Shown here piece after piece: positions 17,334 through 25,497 of a DNA stretch of 44,734 bases (positions are counted from its first letter, which is position 1; every line of letters starts with the position of its first letter). Origin of the DNA: Deltaproteobacteria bacterium (lineage in GTDB: Bacteria > Desulfobacterota > Desulfarculia > Adiutricales > Adiutricaceae); contig JAISCZ010000141.1 in NCBI GenBank assembly GCA_031265205.1, positions 1-44,734 of the forward strand, in the 5' to 3' direction. Position numbers and translations under genes: made by a program. The notes under the pieces were generated by a model. It did not search any database. It was not told the origin of the DNA and worked only from the letters and a program-made list of their open reading frames with translations.

Positions 17334-19964
17334 CTAAAGGACCTTGGCCGAGTAGCCGGCGTCCGCGACTATCGCGGCCAAACCTTCCGGGGACGTCCCC
17401 TCCGCCGCCGCGACCTCGGCCACGCCCGCTTCCAGGCTCACCGTGGCCTGGGTCACGCCGGGGGCCTCGGAAAGAACTTTTTGGACCCTCGCGGAGCAGT
17501 GTCCGCAGGTCATGCCGTCAACTTTTAATTTAATATTCACGCGCGCGCTCTCCTCGATGGTCGGAATGGTCGAAACGGTCGAAATTGTCGGAACGGTCGA
17601 AACGGCCGCGGCGGTCGCGCTCGGGGCGCTTGGGACGGCGGGGTCCGTTTCCGTCCCCGCGAGCGCGGTGGGCGGGGAATCCGCCTCCGGCGCGCTTCCG
17701 AGCTTGGGCTTAAAGGCCCTGAGCCTTAAAGCGTTGGAGACCACGCAGACGGAGCTGAGGCTCATCATGGCCGCGGCGAGCGTGGGATTGAGGGTCCAGC
17801 CGAAGGCCGGGTAAAAAAGGCCGCAGGCGATGGGTATGCCCACGATATTATACCCGAAGGCCCAAAAAAGGTTCTGGCGGATGTTGCCGTAGACCGCCCG
17901 GCTCAGCTGGATGGCCGCGGGAACGCTCAAAAGGTCGTCGCGCATGAGAACCACGTCCGCGGCTTCCATGGCGATATCGGTTCCCGCCCCCAGGGCCACG
18001 CCCACGTCCGCCCGGGCCAGGGCCGGGGCGTCGTTGACCCCGTCGCCGACCATGGCCGCGACGCGCCCGGAGTCTTGGAGGGCGCGGATCTCTTTTTCCT
18101 TGTCCGCCGGGTAGACCTCGGCGATGACGGTCTTGATCCCGCATTCCCGGGCCACGGCCTCCGCGGTGAGGCGGTTGTCGCCGGTGAGCATGACGGTCGC
18201 GATCCCCAGGCGCTCCAACTCCCGGACGGCGCGCGCGCTCGTGGGCTTGAGGGAGTCCCCCAGGGCGACCAGGCCCAAGGCCCGTTCCTTGGTCGCCGCG
18301 AAGAGGGTGGTGAGCCCTTCTTGGGACAATTTTTCGGCCATGGAGAAGAGGCCTTCGTCTTGGAGGCCCAATCGCTCCAAAATTTTGCGGTTCCCCGCGA
18401 AGATTTCCGCGCCGTCCACGGTTCCCGCGAGGCCCACCCCCGGGAGTTGCCGGAAAGAGGCGGCGTCCCTGAGGGGGATATTTTGGGCCTGGGCGGCCTC
18501 CGCCACGGCCTTGGCCAAAGGATGCTCGGATTTCGCCTCCAAGGCGTAGAAAGTTTCCAAGAGCTTGTCCGCCGCGATTCCCGGGGCGGGGCGAATTTTC
18601 TTTAAAAGGGGTTTGCCTTGGGTCAAAGTCCCGGTTTTGTCCAAAACCACCGCGTCCACGGATCTGGTCCGCTCCAAAGCGGCGGGGGATTTAAAGAGGA
18701 CGCCTAAATTGGCCCCCCGACCGGTCCCCACCATGATGGCCGTGGGGGTGGCGAGCCCCAGGGCGCAGGGGCAGGAAATGACCAAAACCGAGATCATGAC
18801 GGAGAGGGCGAAAGAAATGGGCTGACCCTGGGCGAACCATAAAATCCCCGCGGAGAGGGCCACGAAAATCACCGCGGGCGCGAAGACGGCGCTGATTCTG
18901 TCGGCCAGGCGCGCGATGGGGGCCTTGGCGCTCGTGGCCTCGTCCACGAGGCGGATAATCTGGGCGAGGGTGGCGTCGTCGCCCACCCTCTTGAGCGCGA
19001 TTTCCAAATAGCCCGACAGGAGCGTCGTCCCTCCCGTCACCTTTTGCCCCGGCTCTTTTTCCACGGGGAGGCTCTCGCCGGTCAGGGCCGACTCGTCCAT
19101 CGCGCCGTTCCCGGAGGCGACCTCGCCGTCGGCCGCGGCGGTTTCGCCGCTTTTGAGGAGCAAAAGGTCCCCGACGGCGAGTTCCTTGGCCTCCACGACG
19201 GTTTCGCGCCCGTCGCGGAGAATCCTGGCCGTTTTGGGGGCGAGGGCCAAAAGGCCCGCCACGGCGTCCCCCGTCCGGGCCTTGGCGCGGGTCTCCAGGA
19301 ATTTGCCGACCGTCACCAAGGTTAGAATGGTGGCGGCGGACTCAAAATAGAGAAAATTCATGGCGAGGTGGACCCCGTGGAGGTCGCCGCTCCCCAGGCG
19401 CGCCATCATGAGGTAAAGGCCGATAAGGCCGTAGAGGATGGCCGCGCCGGAGCCCACGGCGATCAGGGAATCCATGTTCGGGGAGCGGAGCGCCAGGTTG
19501 CGGAAACCTTTCGCGAAATAATCGCGGTTGGCCACCGCCACGGGGATTAACAGGAGAAACTGCGTAAAGGCCAAGGGAAGGGCCCCGGCCGCGTCGGCGA
19601 AAAAGGCGGGAAGCGGCCACGCCAGCATGTGGCCCATGGCGAGATAAAAGAGCGGGACCGCGAAGGCGACGGATATTTTGAGGCGCGAGAGGATCGCCCG
19701 CGCCTCCGCGCGGAAGCGCTCCCCGGGAGTCTCCCTTGACGCCTCGGCGCCGGCGGAGGCAAGGCGCGCGCCGTAGCCGGCGCGCGCGATGGCCTCAATA
19801 ACCGTCGGCGGGGCCAAAGAGTCGTCCCGCTCGAGGGTCAGCTCGCTTTTAAGGAGGCTCACGTCCGCCCGGGTTACCCCGGGGAGGGCTTTGACCGCTT
19901 TTTCGACCCGAGCGACGCAGGCCGCGCAGCTGAGGCCCGTAAGGTTAAAAAGATCTTTGGCCAA
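17334..19964 (-). CDS. copA: Copper-translocating P1B-type ATPase with N- and C-terminal metal-binding domains
   Basis: 876-residue heavy-metal P-type ATPase, predicted to export Cu(I) from the cytoplasm. The N-terminal HMA domain has 'GLSCAACVARVEK' (residues 9-21). The membrane metal site is 'SCPCALGLATPTAIM', the CPC signature of Cu(I) pumps. The phosphorylation site is 'DKTGTLTQGKP', and the hinge is 'GDGVNDAPALARADVG'. The actuator motif 'TGES' is in 'DESALTGESLPVEK'. A second HMA domain with 'DGMTCGHCSARVQK' closes the protein (about residues 808-876). It is joined by a Ser/Thr/Val/Ile-rich linker. The C-terminal domain is less usual but has precedent in archaeal CopA. The start is TTG 19964 behind GAGGAAAGG, with no ATG nearby. 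It is monocistronic; a promoter is visible at 20022-20050. Confidence 0.93.
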   Translation of the reverse strand: MAKDLFNLTGLSCAACVARVEKAVKALPGVTRADVSLLKSELTLERDDSLAPPTVIEAIARAGYGARLASAGAEASRETPGERFRAEARAILSRLKISVAFAVPLFYLAMGHMLAWPLPAFFADAAGALPLAFTQFLLLIPVAVANRDYFAKGFRNLALRSPNMDSLIAVGSGAAILYGLIGLYLMMARLGSGDLHGVHLAMNFLYFESAATILTLVTVGKFLETRAKARTGDAVAGLLALAPKTARILRDGRETVVEAKELAVGDLLLLKSGETAAADGEVASGNGAMDESALTGESLPVEKEPGQKVTGGTTLLSGYLEIALKRVGDDATLAQIIRLVDEATSAKAPIARLADRISAVFAPAVIFVALSAGILWFAQGQPISFALSVMISVLVISCPCALGLATPTAIMVGTGRGANLGVLFKSPAALERTRSVDAVVLDKTGTLTQGKPLLKKIRPAPGIAADKLLETFYALEAKSEHPLAKAVAEAAQAQNIPLRDAASFRQLPGVGLAGTVDGAEIFAGNRKILERLGLQDEGLFSMAEKLSQEGLTTLFAATKERALGLVALGDSLKPTSARAVRELERLGIATVMLTGDNRLTAEAVARECGIKTVIAEVYPADKEKEIRALQDSGRVAAMVGDGVNDAPALARADVGVALGAGTDIAMEAADVVLMRDDLLSVPAAIQLSRAVYGNIRQNLFWAFGYNIVGIPIACGLFYPAFGWTLNPTLAAAMMSLSSVCVVSNALRLRAFKPKLGSAPEADSPPTALAGTETDPAVPSAPSATAAAVSTVPTISTVSTIPTIEESARVNIKLKVDGMTCGHCSARVQKVLSEAPGVTQATVSLEAGVAEVAAAEGTSPEGLAAIVADAGYSAKVL

Positions 19965-20021
19965 ATCGTTTTCCCTTTCCTCGCGCGAAAGCGCGCGCCT
20001 TTTTCCGACGAAGCTTTTTAT

Positions 20022-20050
20022 AAATTAATCGCCGCCGCCCTAAAAGTCAA
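20022..20050 (-). promoter_or_regulatory. Promoter for copA
   Basis: On the minus strand TTGACT (complement of 20045-20050) and TAATTT (complement of 20022-20027) are separated by 17 bases. This lies about 60 bases upstream of the copA TTG. No CueR- or CsoR-type dyad with appropriate spacing was recognised. Confidence 0.5.
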
Positions 20051-21634
20051 TTTCTTTAGTAAATCGCTTAACTTAATTGTTGACGCGAAAAAAAGAAGGC
20101 TCGCGAAAAAAAATTAAAGAGGCGTCTTTTCCAAAATTATCTTAAGGTCCGCGCGTCCCCCGAGGCGAACGCCTCCCCACGGCTTGACTGGCGCCAGTGG
20201 CGTTCGCGCGCGGGGACGCGCGCGGGGAAATGGAGGCGCCATAACGGAAGGGAATGGCGGGGAACAATTTCCTAGAGGCGCCTCGCGCCCCGGGGAGGAT
20301 GTTTTCAGCGCCGGAAGTGAAAAAAAACATGTCGCGATACCGTCGGCGCCCGAGCGCTTTCTATTGGCGTGGCCTCAAAATATCCGCGAACAATATGGGC
20401 CGCTAGGGTTTCGCGGCCCGTTAAACCCCTTTTGGGGGAAAAGACGGTTCGGCGGGGCGGGGCTCATGGCTTGACGCGGAAGGCCCGCGCGTCGCTTCAA
20501 TCTTGGAGGCGATGGATTTTAAGGCTCAAAGCGTCGATGGGACCGTTAGCGAAAGAACGGTTAACCCCTCAAGATTTAAGGGCGCCCGCCGCGGTTTTTT
20601 TTTAGCGGCGCGCCGCGCGCGACGCGCGTCCCTCTTCGCGCGAGCGGGCTTTGGGTCTCCAACGTTAGCTCGCGGCGAGCCCTCGTCTTTCGCGGGGAGG
20701 CTTGACTCTCCCATTCTCGCGCCCCGCTCGCCAACGCGCGAGCGCGGAAATTAATATTTTCCGGAAATCTTACGCGCGCTTCGCGCGCGTAATCTGGCGG
20801 CGGGCCGCGGAGTCGTTTCGCGAGGCGCGGAGCGTCGAGGCCATGGGAGCGCTTACGGTAAATATCGCGGACGCGCGACAATACGCCTTGAAACTCCCCG
20901 TAGTTATAACAATCGAAGCGCTCAAACTCTCTGACAGGCGAATTGGGAAGAGCTTGAGTCTTGAGAGAGCGCCGCCAAGTGGCGCGCGGGGCGCTGCCCA
21001 GTTTTGGGGAAGCGAGGCCTTGAAAAGGCCAAGGGCGGGTGGAGGCGCTCTCTATCTTTTTCGCGTCATGATTATTGTTTATATTCTATAAATAAGTAGT
21101 AATAATAATATAATTAATTATTATTTTAGATATTAAAATAAAAAAAATTAATAAAATATGTTTTAATAAATCTATAGTATAATATTAAAATTAGCTCGCT
21201 ATCCGGAGTCTAATTATTGTCCGCGTTATTGCCTCTACGGTCTAGCGAAACAGCGTTTTGAGGGCGCTCGCGCGCGTGAAAAAGGCGTGGCATGAGGTGG
21301 GAAGGGCTCGCGCGGGCGTCTTGGGGCGGGCGGGAGCGCGATGGAAATTAGGCGTTTCTGACCGCGATAGGCCCGCGCGGGGGATACCGTCTCTTCAAAA
21401 AGCCATAATTAGAGTTTTCTCGCGCCAAAACTACATTGCGCCCGCTAAAAATGTATGCTGTAAGGGGCGAAAACCCCTGTTCTTGAGGCCAAAGAGAGAG
21501 TTGTCTCCCTCCATCGCCCTAAAACTTTCTTTCGCGGGGGTGGACGCCAATGAAGAAATCCACGAAAGACGTAAAAATATGATAGAGTGAATTAGCGGTA
21601 ATCCTGTAACGCGATTCGCGCGGGAGGCGTAGTT
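20051..21634. other. Long gene-poor stretch with an A/T island
   Basis: No credible gene lies in these 1.6 kb. The first kilobase is very GC-rich with many CGCG words and a small hairpin GAGGCG-AA-CGCCTC at 20162-20175. From 21067 to 21193 the sequence becomes almost pure A/T, then turns mixed again up to the AAA/PD-(D/E)XK gene. Open frames such as 20702-21091 and 21258-21590 lack protein-like composition and ribosome-binding sites. Confidence 0.5.
21067..21193. repeat. A/T island with inverted repeats
   Basis: About 127 bases with hardly any G or C inside a GC-rich chromosome. It contains TTATTTTA-GATAT-TAAAATAA (21121-21141, perfect 8-bp arms) and an adjacent TAATAATAATATAATTAATT palindromic run. 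It could be an unwinding or recombination site or an acquired boundary. No DnaA-box cluster was noticed next to it. Confidence 0.55.
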
Positions 21635-23365
21635 ATGAAGGGCCAAATGCCCCTATTGCCAATTGGCATGCAAGAGTATAACGAAATTAGAAACAGAAAG
21701 GCTATCTACGTCGATAAGACCGAATTCATACCGGAACTGTTTAAAACGGGAAAAGTTATTTTTTGCGCTCGGCCCCGCCGCTTTGGCAAATCATTATTGT
21801 GCTCCACCCTTAAATCATTTTATTCGGGGGAAAAAGAACTTTTTCAGGGACTCGCCGCCGAAGAAGCGATAAATTCGCCGGATTTTGTCGCGAGACCGGT
21901 TATTACCTTGGATATGAGCGTGCCAGCTGGCGCCTCGTCCCAGGAAGAACTTAAATCAGGAATCATGACTGTCCTAAATTCAACCGCTAACCTGCACAAT
22001 GTCGCCCTTAAAGGCGATGAGCCTTCGCTAGCCTTTTTTTCCCTCCTTGAGGATGTTTATTATAAATATTCAAAAACGGGAATTGTCTTGATAATTGACG
22101 AATACGACGCGCCTATTATCAAACTCTTCCAAACAGACGAAATGATCGTAGACCAAAAGTTGTTGGCTGAAACGCGCGCGATTATTGATAAATTCTACGC
22201 TAAAATTAAGCCGGCCGGCGTTTATCTCAATTTTGTCTTTATCACTGGCGTAACTAAGTTTTCGGGGATGGGAGTTTTTTCAACCCTCAATAACTTAAAA
22301 GATATTACCCTTAAACCTGAATTCGCGACTATCATGGGATATACGCAGGATGAAATAGAAAATAATTTCGCTATATTTATTGATAACGCGGCTAAAATAT
22401 TTAAATGCGAAAAAGATGAATTATTGGAGCGAGTGAAACTCTATTATGACGGTTTTTCCTTTGATGGCTTGAGCGGGTTATACAATCCACAATCCATCCT
22501 CAATTTTTTTGACGATAATGAATTCCGTAATTATTGGATGGAATCAGGTTCCAATAGCCTTATCCGAAAATTTTTAAAAATTAAAGATTTTGATTTAAAC
22601 AAAATTCAGGGAATACCAATTGATTTAGATTACGTTAGTATTCCCGGTCCAATTGAAATCGTCTCGCCGGATCTTTATCTCTATCAGGCTGGGTATCTTA
22701 CGCTTCGCGCGCGAGGCGATAAAACCTATTATTTGGACTATCCGAATTTAGAAGTTCGTTCGTCCATGAATCTGTTATTCATGGAAAATTTATTCGATTC
22801 AAATCTTCACGCCCGCGGCGCGACGGTTTTTTTGAGAGGAATTCTTAAAAAAGGCGACGTTCAGGAGCTGGTGGCGGCTATTCGGCGGATGTACTCAAAT
22901 ATCAGCTACATAAGCTATACCAATATAAAGCTCAAAGAGCTTGGCGAAGTCTTTTATCAGACTGTCTTGCAATCATTCCTCGGAGGCGCGGGATGCCAAG
23001 TTACCGTTGAAGAACAAACCAACCTTGGGCGTATAGACTTGGTGGCGCGTTACCAAAATATTACTTACGTTATCGAGATTAAAACAGCGGCTAACGCGGA
23101 AGACGCTCTCAAAGTTCTCGAAAAGGGAACGTCCCAAATCAACAAAGGCAACTACGCTGGTCCATTTATAAACCCCATCGTCATCTTGCTTGTGGTGGAT
23201 TTGGAGGATAGAAATATCGGCGCTGGCGCCTTCTGGAGGGACGGAGAGCCTATGGAAATTAAAATCGAAAAAACGCCGCTTTCCTTACCAAATTCCCCGC
23301 GAAACGCTGAAAACTCAACCACAAACGCGGAAACGGAAGAGGCCAGAAACGCCAAAACCCCTTGA
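21635..23365 (+). CDS. AAA-ATPase-like / PD-(D/E)XK nuclease superfamily protein (DUF1703 type)
   Basis: 576-residue two-domain protein. The N-terminal part is the AAA-ATPase-like domain of this family. It opens with 'LPIGMQEYNEIRNRKAIYVD' and 'KTEFIPELF', followed by the Walker A 'ARPRRFGKSLLCSTL'. The Walker B-like 'VLIIDEYDAPIIKL' and 'FVFITGVTKFS' follow. The C-terminal part is a PD-(D/E)XK nuclease-like domain with 'LGRIDLVARYQNITYVIEIK' (the D...ExK triad). The biochemical role of the family is not established; members are abundant in anaerobes and gut bacteria, often in many copies. ATG 21635 follows GGGAGGCG about 8 bases upstream. Base composition is clearly lower in GC than in the core genes, consistent with horizontal acquisition. 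It is an orphan gene. Confidence 0.85.
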   Translation: MKGQMPLLPIGMQEYNEIRNRKAIYVDKTEFIPELFKTGKVIFCARPRRFGKSLLCSTLKSFYSGEKELFQGLAAEEAINSPDFVARPVITLDMSVPAGASSQEELKSGIMTVLNSTANLHNVALKGDEPSLAFFSLLEDVYYKYSKTGIVLIIDEYDAPIIKLFQTDEMIVDQKLLAETRAIIDKFYAKIKPAGVYLNFVFITGVTKFSGMGVFSTLNNLKDITLKPEFATIMGYTQDEIENNFAIFIDNAAKIFKCEKDELLERVKLYYDGFSFDGLSGLYNPQSILNFFDDNEFRNYWMESGSNSLIRKFLKIKDFDLNKIQGIPIDLDYVSIPGPIEIVSPDLYLYQAGYLTLRARGDKTYYLDYPNLEVRSSMNLLFMENLFDSNLHARGATVFLRGILKKGDVQELVAAIRRMYSNISYISYTNIKLKELGEVFYQTVLQSFLGGAGCQVTVEEQTNLGRIDLVARYQNITYVIEIKTAANAEDALKVLEKGTSQINKGNYAGPFINPIVILLVVDLEDRNIGAGAFWRDGEPMEIKIEKTPLSLPNSPRNAENSTTNAETEEARNAKTP

Positions 23366-24292
23366 AATAGAATAAAGCGCGCCAGCGCGAGGCGTGGCTT
23401 GACCATAAATTAACTTTTCCGCCGCGTCTCCGTTTTGGCTTTGAGTCAGGCGTCAATTTCTTTGATAGCTTTGGATATCGTCGCTCGGGACAAACCATTT
23501 ATTTCAATGATGAGACTGATCCCTCCGTAGCTTAAGGCTTCGCTTCCGACGCGGCGAATAGACGGCCTTATTTCGCGTCGAATCTAGGAAACGCGTTTTA
23601 AATTTTACGCTTAAGTTTTGAAATATAAATATCACGATCCACGATTACGTTAGCGCCTCCTTTAACCTTAAATCAAGTTAACTCGTTTACGCTAATTTGT
23701 CAAGAAAGCGCGAAAGCGACCCCGAAACCGCCAATCGGTGGCGGCGTTTCACGCGACGCGCGGCATCGTTAAATATTATGAATGGCCTTTAGGAGACCTA
23801 AAATATGGCGACGCGCTTGGATCGAACGCGATTTTCAAGGTCTTCGTTTGAAGATGGCGAGAAAAGCGGTATTTTTAAGGGGACCCCACGCGTCCACCCA
23901 CGTGGAAAAAGAGCGTGGGCTAGCTACGATTGCCGCGTTAGAAAATTAATTTTCTAACGCTACGTAAAGTAATTTTGGCTCCGAGTTTGGAGAAGCGCGT
24001 TAATATTTTGTTTTCTTTTTCAAGGCCGGAATTACGCCTTTTTCGCGAATCTCGCTCGAAGAAAAGACAAGGATCGCGGTGGATTCGCTTTGAGAGCGTG
24101 AACGCGCCGGAATTGAATACCCCAGCTTCCTCTGGGATCTCATTGAGTGGAAAGATCCGTATTGTTCTAGCGGCGTCGCCGCTATATTTCGTTTCCGTTT
24201 TCGCGGTTTCGTATCTTTTAATTCTCCGCGCTCAGGCGTTCGGCGGGACTCAACTCCGCCATCGCCCCCCCGCCTTAAGCTTGACCCGCGCT
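23366..24292. other. Spacer with transposase relic between the AAA/PD-(D/E)XK gene and the SUMF1-fold array
   Basis: 927 bases without an intact gene. It includes the ISAzo13-type relic (23446-23584), a mixed-composition segment without coding character, and from about 24170 the sequence that is repeated after each member of the SUMF1-fold array. Confidence 0.45.
23446..23584 (-). pseudogene. ISAzo13-type transposase N-terminal relic
   Basis: The minus-strand frame bounded by stops reads RPSIRRVGSEALSYGGISLI followed by IEINGLSRATISKAIKEIDA. This matches the helix-turn-helix opening of ISAzo13-family transposases (family pattern 'AseAl.yG.gGis.vskatGlSrtTi.kgikEl'). The frame hits TGA at 23446-23448 and the catalytic DDE part is absent. 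Only this short relic survives. Confidence 0.55.
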
Positions 24293-25081
24293 TTAGTCGC
24301 CTTCCGTGAAGGCCAGGCGCAAGCCGATGGTGTCGCTCCGGGTCTCAGGAGAGTGCCCGTACCGGAACGCGGACCGGCATGGGGTATCCGAGATGTCCCA
24401 TCCACAACCTCGTATCACGCGGAAAGAGCCCTCCGAAGGCCCCTTTGGGTCAGTCGCCGCCGCGCCAGAATATTCTCCTAAAAAGTCTTGGACCCATTCC
24501 CAGACATTGCCGTAGATGTCGTAAAGTCCCCATGGATTGGGACTTTTGCCTCCGACCGGGCGCGTTTTGTAGCCACTATTGATATCATACCACGCGTATG
24601 TCCCAAGAGATCCTACGTCGTCGCCAAAGAAGTAAGTCGACGTTGTCCCCGCCCTCGCGCAATATTCCCACTCGGCTTCCGTGGGGAGCCTGTACTTTTC
24701 CGTCTCATCTTTTTCATTGAGTCTCCGGACAAAAGAGCTGACGTCATCCCAGGACACGCTTTCAACAGGCAATGATCGTCCTTCAAATCTACTGGGATTG
24801 GCGCCGCCCATGACGCGCGTCCATTCGGCCTGCGTTACCTCATAAACGCCCATATAAAAGGGCCTTGAAATGGTGACTCTGTGCTGGGGCGTATCATCTT
24901 TGAAGACGCTCTCAGCGTTCAAATCAGCGCCCATCGTAAACGATCCTGGGGAAATTAACGTGAATTTCACGCCGACGCTGTTTATCGCTTCCTCGGCGGC
25001 GGCTGGCGCCACGGCATGCCATAAAAAAAGCGAGACGCTTAAAAACGAAAGAAATTTATTTAGCATACGGGACCCTTTCAT
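24293..25081 (-). CDS. Secreted SUMF1/FGE-fold protein, array copy 1
   Basis: About 262 residues with a signal peptide (LNKFLSFLSVSLFLWHAVAP...A). A formylglycine-generating-enzyme-sulfatase fold domain follows (PF03781 type): 'NSVGVKFTLISPGSFTMGAD', 'GVYEVTQAEWTRVMGG', 'KYRLPTEAEWEYCARAG', 'NPWGLYDIYGNVWEWVQDF' and the C-terminal 'IGLRLAF'. The paired catalytic cysteines of true sulfatase-activating enzymes are not seen; only single cysteines occur in 'RGCGW' and 'CRSAFR'. It is therefore unlikely to be a formylglycine generator. The fold is the C-type-lectin-like scaffold used as a variable ligand-binding protein by DGRs. The start is set by alignment of the three copies (ATG 25081), without a Shine-Dalgarno motif. 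Residues encoded by 24326-24397 differ sharply from copies 2 and 3. Confidence 0.82.
   Translation of the reverse strand: MKGSRMLNKFLSFLSVSLFLWHAVAPAAAEEAINSVGVKFTLISPGSFTMGADLNAESVFKDDTPQHRVTISRPFYMGVYEVTQAEWTRVMGGANPSRFEGRSLPVESVSWDDVSSFVRRLNEKDETEKYRLPTEAEWEYCARAGTTSTYFFGDDVGSLGTYAWYDINSGYKTRPVGGKSPNPWGLYDIYGNVWEWVQDFLGEYSGAAATDPKGPSEGSFRVIRGCGWDISDTPCRSAFRYGHSPETRSDTIGLRLAFTEGD
24326..24397 (-). other. Hypervariable C-terminal patch, copy 1
   Basis: 24 codons between the invariant Trp of 'RGCGW' and 'GLRLAF'. Only Cys, Arg, Ser, Ala, Arg and Arg are shared with both other copies. Differing codons here include GAC, ATC, GAT, TTC, TAC, TCT, ACC, AGC. Position matches the variable repeat of DGR target proteins with this fold. 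Confidence 0.5.
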
Positions 25082-25124
25082 AATTATTGGCGACGGAAAC
25101 AATTTTTAAACGTCCACGCTCCCG

Positions 25125-25345
25125 CTCACAAGCGGCGCCGTGGAAGTCATGGCGCCTCCATGGGTTATGGCGTTTCCCTCCAACTGGACGCGTTTGGCGT
25201 CCGCCGTTCACCTCGCTCAGGCGTAATCCCCAAGATATTTCGCCGCGCCGCCGAAGAAATAGGCGGTTGTCGTTCCCACCCTCGCGGAATATTCCCCCTT
25301 GGCTTCCGTGGAATCCAGTATTCATCCGTTTCCTCTTCTTAGCGT
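25125..25345 (-). pseudogene. Decayed SUMF1-fold copy between array copies 1 and 2
   Basis: Internal fragment only. Matching pieces in shifting frames include EYSARVGTTTAYFFGG-like and QTRPVGGKRHNPW segments, corresponding to the central blocks of the intact genes. The beginning, the C-terminal variable patch and the stop are missing. It ends just before the conserved sequence leading into copy 1. Confidence 0.65.
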
Positions 25346-25438
25346 AATTTCCGTGGAAATAAGCGCGCGTCAGCGCGGGAAACATTCAAATAACGCTACC
25401 GTTTAACTGTTCCGTATCGTTTAAGCCTTTGGCCCCAG

Positions 25439-25485
25439 GCGTTCGGCGGGACTTAAGGCTTCCGCCTTCATCTCCCGCCGAACGC
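25439..25485 (-). other. Inverted repeat after array copy 2
   Basis: GCGTTCGGCGGGA (25439-25451) and its exact complement TCCCGCCGAACGC (25473-25485) flank a loop that itself forms AAGGC-GGAA-GCCTT. It lies 12 bases past the stop of copy 2. No T-run follows on the transcribed strand, so it is an atypical terminator. A structured element downstream of the variable region is also a known requirement of some DGR targets. Confidence 0.6.
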
Positions 25486-25497
25486 TTGCCCCGCGCC

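Noticed and set aside
17555..17620. GGTCGAAA-like direct repeats considered as a CRISPR or operator cluster
   Set aside because: They lie in the copA frame and encode the Ser/Thr/Val/Ile linker; unit length and spacing are irregular.
23366..24292. DGR template repeat or reverse transcriptase near the array
   Set aside because: No RT motif (YxDD) and no second copy of the variable patch was found here or in the relic fragments, which cover only the central part of the gene.
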